Positions 17,959-25,439 of a DNA stretch of 48,403 nucleotides are shown one piece after another (position 1 is the first letter of the stretch; every line of letters begins with the position of its first letter). The stretch comes from Candidatus Rifleibacteriota bacterium. GTDB lineage: Bacteria; Muiribacteriota; Ozemobacteria; Ozemobacterales; Ozemobacteraceae. Under the pieces are notes generated by a model. The model was not told where the DNA came from and searched no databases. It was given only the letters and a program-made list of their open reading frames with translations. Location of the stretch: the NCBI GenBank assembly GCA_018818125.1, contig JAHISQ010000118.1:1-48403 (forward strand), read 5' to 3'. The position numbers were made by a program, and so were the translations under genes.

Positions 17959-19089
17959 ATGGAAAATCGCCTGATGACCATAGTGTTCATTGATATGCAG
18001 GGCTATACAAAGCGCTCTGCTTCTCAGACTATTGAAGAAATGAAACTATTTCACGATCAGATGTTCAAGTTCGTCTCAGACACTGTTGAGAAGGGCGGCG
18101 GAGTGATGGTTAAAACCATGGGCGATGGTTTTATGGTTCGCTTTGATTCACCTACTAACGCTGTTCAGACGGGCATCGAGATTCAGAAACGGCTCGAAAG
18201 TCGCAATGCTCAGATGATGAACCCCGACAGCATTGTACGCTTCAGAATAGGTATTAATACCGGTGAAGTAGGCATTGACGAAAACGGCGATCTGTTTGGC
18301 GACCCGGTAAATATTGCTGCCCGCATTCAGACTTTTGCTGATTCCAACGATGTTTTTATTTCTGAGACAACCTATCTGGCAATGAATCGAAACGAATTTG
18401 GCTCTGTTGACCTTGGTGCCCAGGATCTCAAAAATGCCACTCGAGAGATAAAAATTTACAAAGTTCTTAAGAATGGCTCGCCAGGAGTAACAGTGTCGGG
18501 TGCCAGAAAGCCAGTTCAGCCCTCAGCTGCTGGTGTTACTGAATCACATAAAAAACTGATTGTTGCTGCAGTTGTTGTTGTGCTGGTTTTATTCACTCTA
18601 TTAGCCGGTTATTTTATTGGTGCGCGAAGAAATCGACAGGTTTCGCCGCCGCCAGAGCCTGTTTATGGCTATCAACAGCCAGTGCCTCCACAAGGAGCCC
18701 AGCCAGAAATCTTTGGTGATCCCCCCCAAAATCCACCGTCCTCTGTTCGTCTGCCTGAAAACGTTGATACTTTGTTGCAGTTAGATCCGTTCTCGCTTGA
18801 TTTAAAGCTGAATGAGCATGAGCGCCGCACCATACGCGATATTCAGCAGTTGTTTAACGAAAAACAGTTAAATCGTGCCGAAATTTTATGCGGTGAAATG
18901 ATTTATCGGGTTGGCGACATGCAGAAACCAGTTTTTGCTTTACTGCTCTCAGAAATCTTTTGGATGCAGAATAAAACCAAAGATGCTGAGCAGATTTTTG
19001 CCAATATCAGAAACAGTGAGATCCCGTCCTTCGGCAAAAAAATGTGCGAGAGTCAGATAATGAGAATCAAGGGACGCATTGTGCGTTAG
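17959..19089 (+). CDS. Membrane-anchored class III adenylate cyclase
   Basis: 376 aa. The class III nucleotide cyclase domain occupies ~5-170 at the N-terminus: metal-binding Asp12 ('FIDMQGYT') and Asp56 ('MGDGFMV'), with Asn118 and Arg122 in 'VNIAAR' for ribose and transition-state contacts. Lys52 ('VKTMGD') and Asp115 ('FGDPVN') are the pair that selects ATP over GTP in characterised enzymes, so cAMP is the expected product. A transmembrane helix follows at ~199-221, then a Pro-rich stretch and a helical C-terminal domain (~255-376) that would lie in the periplasm. This order, catalytic domain before the helix, is less common than sensor-first cyclases. AAGGAG precedes the ATG. It follows the HEAT/TPR gene by 20 nt and is ended by a strong terminator. 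Confidence 0.9.
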   Translation: MENRLMTIVFIDMQGYTKRSASQTIEEMKLFHDQMFKFVSDTVEKGGGVMVKTMGDGFMVRFDSPTNAVQTGIEIQKRLESRNAQMMNPDSIVRFRIGINTGEVGIDENGDLFGDPVNIAARIQTFADSNDVFISETTYLAMNRNEFGSVDLGAQDLKNATREIKIYKVLKNGSPGVTVSGARKPVQPSAAGVTESHKKLIVAAVVVVLVLFTLLAGYFIGARRNRQVSPPPEPVYGYQQPVPPQGAQPEIFGDPPQNPPSSVRLPENVDTLLQLDPFSLDLKLNEHERRTIRDIQQLFNEKQLNRAEILCGEMIYRVGDMQKPVFALLLSEIFWMQNKTKDAEQIFANIRNSEIPSFGKKMCESQIMRIKGRIVR

Positions 19090-19102
19090 TAAAGATGTAT
19101 AA

Positions 19103-19132
19103 AAAAAGCCGGCGCTAAGACCGGCTTTTTTT
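19103..19132. terminator. Bidirectional rho-independent terminator
   Basis: Stem AAAAAGCCGG (19103-19112) and CCGGCTTTTT (19121-19130) with an 8-base loop. The A-run on the left and T-run on the right give a U-tract on both strands. It sits between the convergent cyclase and iorB genes and should end both transcripts. Confidence 0.9.
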
Positions 19133-19146
19133 ATGCAAGTATGATT

Positions 19147-19722
19147 TTATGCCAGGTTCCAGCCTGTTTTGAACGCTTTTAAATTAAGTTCCTGCAGGCG
19201 TTCGGGCACCATTTTTTTGATCATTTCCGGCCAGATTTCTGGTTTGATTTCTTTGATTCTGCGGGCAAGCACGCCAAGCAGGACAACATTTACGCACTTC
19301 TGATTGCCAAGTTCTCGGGCTTTGCCAATAGCATCGACTGAAATTACATCAGCTGAGCAACTCGCCAGTTTTTCTGTGATACCGGTCGGGTATTTTGAAT
19401 TTCCGGCTGAAACTGACATTGGCAGAATGTTTTGTGCATTGCTGATAACCAGTCCGCCTGGTTTTAGAAATTCGGTCCAACGCAGAGCTTCAAGCTCTTC
19501 AAATGCTAGCAGAATGTCACATTCGCCTTTTCTGATTATGGGTGAACAGATACGTTCGCCAAAACGAACGTGACTTACTACGCTGCCACCACGCTGTGCC
19601 ATGCCGTGAATTTCAGACTTTTTTACATCAAAGCCGGCTTCCATTGCGCACTCAGCCAACAGATTGCTGGCCAGCAGAGTGCCTTGGCCGCCAACGCCGC
19701 ACAGAAGAATATTCGTAGTCAT
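19147..19722 (-). CDS. iorB: Indolepyruvate ferredoxin oxidoreductase, beta subunit
   Basis: 191 aa, the standard IorB length. With IorA it oxidatively decarboxylates aryl pyruvates (from Trp, Phe and Tyr transamination) to aryl-acyl-CoA and reduces ferredoxin. The gamma/beta-type domain is recognised by 'GVGGQGTLLASNLLAE' at the N-terminus and 'IHGMAQRGGSVVSHVRFG'. ATG at 19722 follows the iorA stop by 3 nt with GAGGAGG inside the end of iorA, so translation is coupled. It implies anaerobic or fermentative amino-acid metabolism. No ferredoxin gene is nearby. Confidence 0.95.
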   Translation of the reverse strand: MTTNILLCGVGGQGTLLASNLLAECAMEAGFDVKKSEIHGMAQRGGSVVSHVRFGERICSPIIRKGECDILLAFEELEALRWTEFLKPGGLVISNAQNILPMSVSAGNSKYPTGITEKLASCSADVISVDAIGKARELGNQKCVNVVLLGVLARRIKEIKPEIWPEMIKKMVPERLQELNLKAFKTGWNLA

Positions 19723-19725
19723 GTC

Positions 19726-21504
19726 TTATGCCTCCTCTTTTGCCTGAGTTATGGCGCCTGGTCTGCATACTGCAGCGCAAAGTCCGCAATGAACGCAGAG
19801 GGTGGGGTTGATCTGGGTTTTGCCGTCCTGCTGGTTGACTTCAATTGCCGGGCAGCCAAGTTTCCAGCAGATGCCGCATTTGACACATTTGTTGCGATTG
19901 ATCGACACCAACTGCACTTTGGGTTTATAGCTTTTGAGCAGAAAGCAGGGGCGGCGGGCTATGATTACCGATGGCTCGCTGTCGTTGAGCGCTTCTTTTA
20001 GAGTTGATTCTACCGCTTTGAGATCAAAAGGATCAACAGTGTGTACGTTGGTAACTCCGCAGGCATGACACATGGCTTCAAAATCTAGAACCTTGGCGGG
20101 TTGGCCCTTGAGCGTAGAACCGCTGGCTGGATTCTGCTGGTGGCCTGTCATGGCGGTGATAGAATTGTCGAGAATAATGGTTACATGACGACCCTTATTG
20201 TAGACAGTGTCGATAAGGCCAGTAATGCCTGAATGCATAAAAGTTGATTCACCAAGGATTGCAACGAGTTTGCCGTGAATCTTCTCTTTCATAGCTTTTT
20301 CAAGACCAAGTGAATTGGTTATCGAGGCGCCCATGCAGACAATTGTGTGCATGGCATTGTGTGGCGCAAAAGCACCGAGACTGTAACAGCCAATGTCGCC
20401 GGTAACGGTGCAGTCATGCTTGCGTAGCATGAAAAAGATGCCACGATGTGGGCAACCCGGACATAGAACTGGCGGTCGCACAGGAATATCGACATCAGGC
20501 ATTTTAGTAAGCTCTGGCATTGTCTCTTCGACCAGATCTTTGAGCGACTTATGAATGATGTCGGGATTGAGCTCGCCGCAGACTGGCAGTCGGTCTTTCC
20601 CTATGCATTTGATGCCAAGAACCCTGACTGCGGTTTCGATAAATGGCTCGTTTTCTTCAATAACAATAAGAGTTTCGACAGTTTCGGCAAATTTTTTGAT
20701 TAGCTCGGTGGGTAGTGGAAAGGTCAGACCCAGTTTGAGATAAGAAGCATTGGGAAAAATCTCGCGGGCATGACTGTAGCTGACGCCTGATGAAATTATG
20801 CCGATGCTGTTGTCGCCGCTTTCGATGCGGTTAAATTCACAATTATTGCCAAATTCGGCTATCTTTTTTAGTCGTTCTTCGACCTTAATATGCAGGACTC
20901 TGGCATTATGCGGCAACACGCAATATTTACCCATATCTCGCACAAATTCCCGGTCGGGAGCAGTTTCGCGTTCACCCAGATTAACAATGCTTTCTGAATG
21001 AGAAATACGGGTGGTAGTGCGCAGCATAACCGGAGTGTCATATTGCTCAGACATTTTGATGGCGGCTTTGGTCATGTCTTTTGCTTCCTGACTGTTGGAA
21101 GGCTCAAACATCGGAACTTTCGCCATCATTGCATAATAACGGTTATCCTGCTCGTTCTGAGAGCTATGCATGCCGGGATCATCGGCTGTAACAATGACCA
21201 GGCCTGCATTGACTCCGGTATAGCCTACGGTAAAAAAGGGGTCGGCCGCTACGTTGAGGCCGACATGCTTCTGGGCACAGAGCGATCTGGCGCCGCCGTA
21301 ACAGGCGCCAATAACTGTTTCCATCGCGGTTTTTTCGTTTACCGACCACTGGGCGTCAATTTCGGTATAGGTCCCGCAATATTCGAGAATCTCAGTTGAC
21401 GGTGTACCTGGATAGGCCGCCGCGAACCTGACGCCAGCTTCCCAGGCGCCACGGGCAATGGCAGCATTTCCTGAGAGAAATGCACGGTTTGATGATTGCT
21501 TCAT
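19726..21504 (-). CDS. iorA: Indolepyruvate ferredoxin oxidoreductase, alpha subunit
   Basis: 592 aa from ATG at 21504 (AGGAGAAGGGA just upstream); the frame runs on to 21621, but those 39 residues are not conserved-looking and cover the promoter region. The thiamine-diphosphate-binding pyrimidine domain opens with 'FLSGNAAIARGAWEAGV' and 'AAYPGTPSTEI'. The ThDP pyrophosphate-binding part has 'GDIGCYSLGAFAP' and 'LDNSITAMTGHQQNP'. The C-terminus carries two [4Fe-4S] motifs, 'CVKCGICWKLGCP' (one residue longer than usual, as in IorA) and 'CVHCGLCAAVCRPG'. It is the catalytic subunit, oxygen-sensitive by family. It is the first gene of a two-gene operon with iorB. Confidence 0.96.
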   Translation of the reverse strand: MKQSSNRAFLSGNAAIARGAWEAGVRFAAAYPGTPSTEILEYCGTYTEIDAQWSVNEKTAMETVIGACYGGARSLCAQKHVGLNVAADPFFTVGYTGVNAGLVIVTADDPGMHSSQNEQDNRYYAMMAKVPMFEPSNSQEAKDMTKAAIKMSEQYDTPVMLRTTTRISHSESIVNLGERETAPDREFVRDMGKYCVLPHNARVLHIKVEERLKKIAEFGNNCEFNRIESGDNSIGIISSGVSYSHAREIFPNASYLKLGLTFPLPTELIKKFAETVETLIVIEENEPFIETAVRVLGIKCIGKDRLPVCGELNPDIIHKSLKDLVEETMPELTKMPDVDIPVRPPVLCPGCPHRGIFFMLRKHDCTVTGDIGCYSLGAFAPHNAMHTIVCMGASITNSLGLEKAMKEKIHGKLVAILGESTFMHSGITGLIDTVYNKGRHVTIILDNSITAMTGHQQNPASGSTLKGQPAKVLDFEAMCHACGVTNVHTVDPFDLKAVESTLKEALNDSEPSVIIARRPCFLLKSYKPKVQLVSINRNKCVKCGICWKLGCPAIEVNQQDGKTQINPTLCVHCGLCAAVCRPGAITQAKEEA

Positions 21505-21567
21505 TCCCTTCTCCTTTGGCATGTAATTTTTACTCGAAAAAGTATAGCACAAAATTAGAATTCGGGC

Positions 21568-21596
21568 TTGCAGTGCAGGCAAAAAGAGGATACTAT
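21568..21596 (+). promoter_or_regulatory. Sigma-70-type promoter for the epimerase gene
   Basis: TTGCAG (21568-21573), a 17-bp spacer and TACTAT (21591-21596), followed by a leader of ~20 nt containing GAGGAG before the ATG at 21623. It lies in the divergent gap with iorA. Confidence 0.65.
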
Positions 21597-21622
21597 CAAA
21601 AAAAAATGAGGAGCCGTTCATT

Positions 21623-22630
21623 ATGAAGATTCTGGTTACCGGGGCTGCTGGCTTTATAGGTTTTCATCTCAGCATTTACCTGCTGAAGCGAGGAGACGAT
21701 GTTGTTGGTCTCGATAATCTTAATGACTACTATGATGTTAGACTTAAAACCGGTCGCCTTGATATTCTGCGCAATCACCAGAATTTTACTTTTATCAAGG
21801 CAGATCTCAATGATCGGGCAGCCATTGAAAATACATTTGTCGATCATCGCTTCGATCGTGTAATCAACCTGGCCGCTCAGGCGGGAGTTCGCTACAGCAT
21901 TGAAAACCCGCAGGCCTACATCGACTCCAATATTGTTGGCTTCATGAATATTCTAGAAGCCTGTCGCCATAACAAAGTTGAACATCTGGTTTATGCTTCC
22001 TCAAGTTCGGTCTATGGCTCAAACACTCGCATGCCTTTCTCCATTCATCACAATGTTGATCACCCGGTATCGTTGTATGCCGCTACCAAAAAAGCTAACG
22101 AGTTGATGGCGCACACTTATTCCCACCTGTATGGCTTACCTACTACCGGTTTGCGCTTTTTTACCGTTTATGGCCCCTGGGGTCGCCCCGATATGGCACT
22201 TTTTCTGTTTACCAGGGCTATTCTCGAAGGCAAGCCGATCAAGGTGTTTAACAATGGCCTGATGCAGCGTGATTTTACCTATATTGACGATATTGTCGAG
22301 GGAATTGTAAGAGTTTGCGACCGAGTTGCCACTCCGAATGAATTCTGGAGCAGTGATGAGCCCGATCCGGCAAGTAGCCGGGCGCCTTATCGACTTTATA
22401 ATATTGGCAATAACAAGCCGGTTGAACTGCTAAAATTCATCGAAATCATCGAGAAGAAGATTGGCAAAAAAGCAGTTATGGAAATGTTGCCGATGCAACC
22501 TGGTGATGTGCCCGCTACCTGCGCCGATGTCGATGATCTGATGCGTGATACTGGTTTTGCCCCAAATACTGCGCTTGAAATTGGTGTTTCAAGATTTATT
22601 GACTGGTTCAGAGGATATTACCAGTTCTGA
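21623..22630 (+). CDS. UDP-glucuronate 4-epimerase-like NAD-dependent sugar epimerase
   Basis: 335 aa short-chain dehydrogenase of the extended (GalE-like) class. The NAD-binding GAAGFIG is at residues 7-13, the catalytic Tyr152 and Lys156 are in 'YAATK', and a Ser-rich 'YASSSSVYG' holds the third catalytic residue. '[19 protein letters not shown]', '[19 protein letters not shown]' and '[11 protein letters not shown]' are hallmarks of the group converting UDP-glucuronate to UDP-galacturonate for capsule or LPS sugars. The substrate is inferred from family resemblance; a UDP-GlcNAc or UDP-Glc epimerase remains possible. It stands alone between iorA (divergent) and the sensor gene (convergent). 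The 78-bp gap after it has a small GGGG/CCCC hairpin without a T-run. Confidence 0.88.
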   Translation: MKILVTGAAGFIGFHLSIYLLKRGDDVVGLDNLNDYYDVRLKTGRLDILRNHQNFTFIKADLNDRAAIENTFVDHRFDRVINLAAQAGVRYSIENPQAYIDSNIVGFMNILEACRHNKVEHLVYASSSSVYGSNTRMPFSIHHNVDHPVSLYAATKKANELMAHTYSHLYGLPTTGLRFFTVYGPWGRPDMALFLFTRAILEGKPIKVFNNGLMQRDFTYIDDIVEGIVRVCDRVATPNEFWSSDEPDPASSRAPYRLYNIGNNKPVELLKFIEIIEKKIGKKAVMEMLPMQPGDVPATCADVDDLMRDTGFAPNTALEIGVSRFIDWFRGYYQF

Positions 22631-22708
22631 GCTAACCTCATTGATTATAAAGCGCTTGCTTCGGGGCAGAACCCCCTGCATGACGCGTATTTCAAATGAG
22701 ACAGAAGA

Positions 22709-25144
22709 CTAGGCTGATAAATTTTCGTGGTAAAAGCTTTCCCAGACTTCTTTTTCCTCGTTGAGAGTATGCAGGGCAAGTCGGTCACGCAGCAGTTTTA
22801 TACAGAACTCAGTGATTGTTTCGTCTGGCGTTGTTTCGTTGGCGTAATAAATGAACGCTACACCAAACAGTCTGTTGCTATGCATGAGAGGATAAGCAGT
22901 GCAGATGGCTTCATCTTCTTTGAGCTCGATAGTTGCTTTGTGTCTTGGATTATTTTTGACAATTTGTATCAGCTCTGTCTCGGCAGGGTTGAGATTGAGC
23001 TGGCGTGAACGATCAACTCTGCTGCTGGGTTCTGCGCTGCCGTCATTGTGAAGGCACACCAGCATGATATCTTTGATTTGAACAATTTTGGTGAACTCAC
23101 TGAGAATTTTGAAAAAAGGCTGGTCTTCTTCGTCGGGTCGCGAAAACACCATGGCTTTTATGCTGTCGAGTTGAGTGTAAAGCTTAGTTATGCTTTTATG
23201 CATCCGATCATTTTTGCTTTGTGACTCGCGAAATGCGATAGCATTTTTGATCGCGGCAGAAGCATGTTTGAGGTAGTAACTGACCATGTTGATTGTTGTC
23301 TCGGAGCTTTCTTCCTGCCCGAACCTCTCAAGCATCATCATGCCGAGAACCTTCCCCTGATGCCTCACCGGGATATATGCGGTTAGACGATGCATAGAAC
23401 CATTTGTTATTTCCATGGCTGCTGATTTTTCAGGAGTAATCTGAGCGTTGATTATGACCGGCCGCCCTTCGTCGAGCACCGGGTTCAGAGCTTCAGGATT
23501 ATTGCGCGGGATATCGAGAAGTCGGGGCGAAGCTTTTCTGATGTCGAGAATTTCGTTGCGGCGATGTAGACTGTCTTCAGCTGTGAAAATGTGCAAACAG
23601 GTGTTATCGAGCTTAAACATTTCTCTTGCTCTTTTTTCGATGAGGGTAGTAAGCCCTTCCAGCTCTGTGCAAACATTGACAAGATCTGAAATCTCATCGA
23701 GAATTATCTGTTTATACTGCAGGTCAGATGAAAGTTGATCGTTGGTCGTCTTGAGCGAAGCCAGTTCGTTCATCAGACTGGAAATCTGATTGTTGGAATT
23801 GTTTTCTTCTGCTTTGAGAGCTTTTAATCTGTGGCTGAGAAGTTCGATTTCTACTGCTCTGTCGTTTGCAAGTTTCTGCATTTCCTCGAACATGCTGCGG
23901 TTTTCCCGGTTTTCGAGAGAAACCTTTTCAAAACTTGTCTGCAGCTCGGTTAGTTCCTTTTTGATTGATTCAAGATGGGTCTTTATAAATATTTCTTCGG
24001 TACGGTCGTCAAATATAGCCAGAATTCTTGTCTGGTTGTCGCAATCTTTGAACGAACTTATTCTGGCATTAAATATATGTTCAGTGCCTTCGTGTGAACG
24101 AATTTTTATCTTCTCGAGAACCCGCCGGCTTCCGCTGGTTATTACTGCCTGTATAACATAGGCCATGCCATATTGTTCGAGCTCTGGATATACCTGCAAA
24201 AGATTTTTATCGACGAGGTCGGCAGGAAAAATGCCACTCTTATCTACCTTTATTTTTTCGACTTTTCCTTCGGCATTGGCGATCAGCCAGGCACTGCTGG
24301 TTTGTTCTGCCGCAAGGGTCGAAGATATTGCTCTGTTATTGCTCTTATAAAGCATGTCGTTAAGAAAAAATATTCTTTCCTTGAATACCAACGTCAATTT
24401 ATGAGCAAGATAGGTGGTGGCACTCAATCCGGTGCTGATAACCATGGCGCTGGAAATAACCCATCCTGAATTCTGGCTGAGATCGCCGTAAAGAGGCGGA
24501 TAAAATTTGATATGTGGAATAAACTGGTATTTTACCAACATACTTATGAACGACCATGCCATGACAGCCAGAGAAGTGTAAGCAGCTCCAGTTTTGAAGC
24601 CCATTACGGCTCCGGCAACTGTGATGGGTACAACGCTCAAAAATATGAGGGGACTTTCAGTTGTTCCGGTATATCTGGTTAACAGCATTATTATCAGCAA
24701 ATCGCCGATAACCTGGGAATGCATGACATTATTGATCGAAAAAATGTTGAATGAGAGATCCTTGAGCGCTTCGAGCATCATAAGATAGAGAACGGCAAGA
24801 ATTCTCGGAATTGCGGTGGGAAGTTGCAGAATTCCCATTGCGCCTCTGCTTCTGATTCTGGCAAAAGAATTTGAAATGACCTTCAGCAGGAGCTTTTTGA
24901 GACTGCTCATGCCATGCGTTATCATCATGTGCCTTGATAGCAGCGAAAAGTGCAGCGTGAAAAATACGTTGATAATAGCCAACATACAGCATAAAACATA
25001 TATTGGCTCAATTCTAAAGCTCATGCCAAGCAGATTCAGGCTTATCAGGCTGAATCCGAATATTATCGGAATACTTGCCCAACGAAGGGTTATCAGGCCA
25101 CGGGCTATCTGCAGTTCTCTTATTCCAGAGCGATTTTCAATCAT
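22709..25144 (-). CDS. Membrane sensor with PAS-like, coiled-coil and two GAF domains, no visible output domain
   Basis: 811 aa. The N-terminal ~270 residues hold about six hydrophobic segments ('WASIPIIFGFSLISLNLLG', 'LIFLSVVPITVAGAVMGF', 'VISSAMVISTGLSATTYLA'), resembling the membrane part of some bacterial sensor kinases. A PAS-like domain follows (~280-390, 'SAWLIANAEGKVEKI', 'TRILAIFDDRTEE'), then a coiled coil (~395-480). A GAF domain covers ~490-640 ('LTAYIPVRHQGKVLGMMML') and a second GAF-like domain ~660-790 ('AICTAYPLMHSNRLFGVAFI'). I find no HisKA, HATPase, GGDEF, EAL, HD or PP2C motif, so the signal must pass to a partner. The start is ATG at 25144 with AGGAGA. It is a single gene with its own promoter, and the partner is unknown. 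Confidence 0.75.
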   Translation of the reverse strand: MIENRSGIRELQIARGLITLRWASIPIIFGFSLISLNLLGMSFRIEPIYVLCCMLAIINVFFTLHFSLLSRHMMITHGMSSLKKLLLKVISNSFARIRSRGAMGILQLPTAIPRILAVLYLMMLEALKDLSFNIFSINNVMHSQVIGDLLIIMLLTRYTGTTESPLIFLSVVPITVAGAVMGFKTGAAYTSLAVMAWSFISMLVKYQFIPHIKFYPPLYGDLSQNSGWVISSAMVISTGLSATTYLAHKLTLVFKERIFFLNDMLYKSNNRAISSTLAAEQTSSAWLIANAEGKVEKIKVDKSGIFPADLVDKNLLQVYPELEQYGMAYVIQAVITSGSRRVLEKIKIRSHEGTEHIFNARISSFKDCDNQTRILAIFDDRTEEIFIKTHLESIKKELTELQTSFEKVSLENRENRSMFEEMQKLANDRAVEIELLSHRLKALKAEENNSNNQISSLMNELASLKTTNDQLSSDLQYKQIILDEISDLVNVCTELEGLTTLIEKRAREMFKLDNTCLHIFTAEDSLHRRNEILDIRKASPRLLDIPRNNPEALNPVLDEGRPVIINAQITPEKSAAMEITNGSMHRLTAYIPVRHQGKVLGMMMLERFGQEESSETTINMVSYYLKHASAAIKNAIAFRESQSKNDRMHKSITKLYTQLDSIKAMVFSRPDEEDQPFFKILSEFTKIVQIKDIMLVCLHNDGSAEPSSRVDRSRQLNLNPAETELIQIVKNNPRHKATIELKEDEAICTAYPLMHSNRLFGVAFIYYANETTPDETITEFCIKLLRDRLALHTLNEEKEVWESFYHENLSA

Positions 25145-25180
25145 AATGTCTCCTGAACTTCCAGCAAATACAGCTCAGTA

Positions 25181-25208
25181 AATATATCGACTGTTCGAAA
25201 GCTTTCAA
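25181..25208 (-). promoter_or_regulatory. Sigma-70-type promoter for the PAS/GAF sensor gene
   Basis: The minus strand reads TTGAAA (25203-25208), a 16-bp spacer and TATATT (25181-25186). The start of transcription would be about 30 nt before the ATG at 25144. The 59-bp repeats lie just upstream of it. Confidence 0.65.
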
Positions 25209-25242
25209 TAAGCATTTGTTTGAAAATCGTTAGGAAAACCTG

Positions 25243-25419
25243 TCCCTGTGAGAGACTACGGGATACGTGACTCTAAATGGCTAAAGCCATAAGAGCCACC
25301 TTCCCTGTGAAAGACTACGGGATACGTGGCTCTAAATGGCTAAAGCCATAAGAGCCACCTTCCCTGTGAGAGACTGCGGGATACGTGGCTCTAAATGGCT
25401 AAAGCCATAAGAGCCACCT
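25243..25419. repeat. Three tandem 59-bp repeats, each with a long hairpin
   Basis: Units start at 25243, 25302 and 25361 (TCCCTGTG in each) and end at 25419, an exact 59-bp period without spacers. Copies differ by single bases at different places (GTGACTCT in unit 1, GAAAGAC in unit 2, ACTGCGGG in unit 3). Each unit has an outer stem GTGGCTCT with AGAGCCAC, a small AA/A internal loop, an inner stem ATGGC with GCCAT, and a TAAA tetraloop. Unit 1 has one mismatch in the outer stem. The array fills most of the 295-bp gap between two minus-strand genes, just outside the sensor promoter. It is not coding. It is not a CRISPR because no spacers separate the units. A REP/MITE-like element or RNA hairpin array fits best. 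Confidence 0.9.
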
Positions 25420-25439
25420 AAAAAACGGTGTTAGATACT

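Noticed and set aside
22651..22680. Terminator after the epimerase gene
   Set aside because: Only a 4-bp GGGG/CCCC stem with no T-run on either strand.
25243..25419. CRISPR array
   Set aside because: The 59-bp units are contiguous with no unique spacers, and no cas genes are present.
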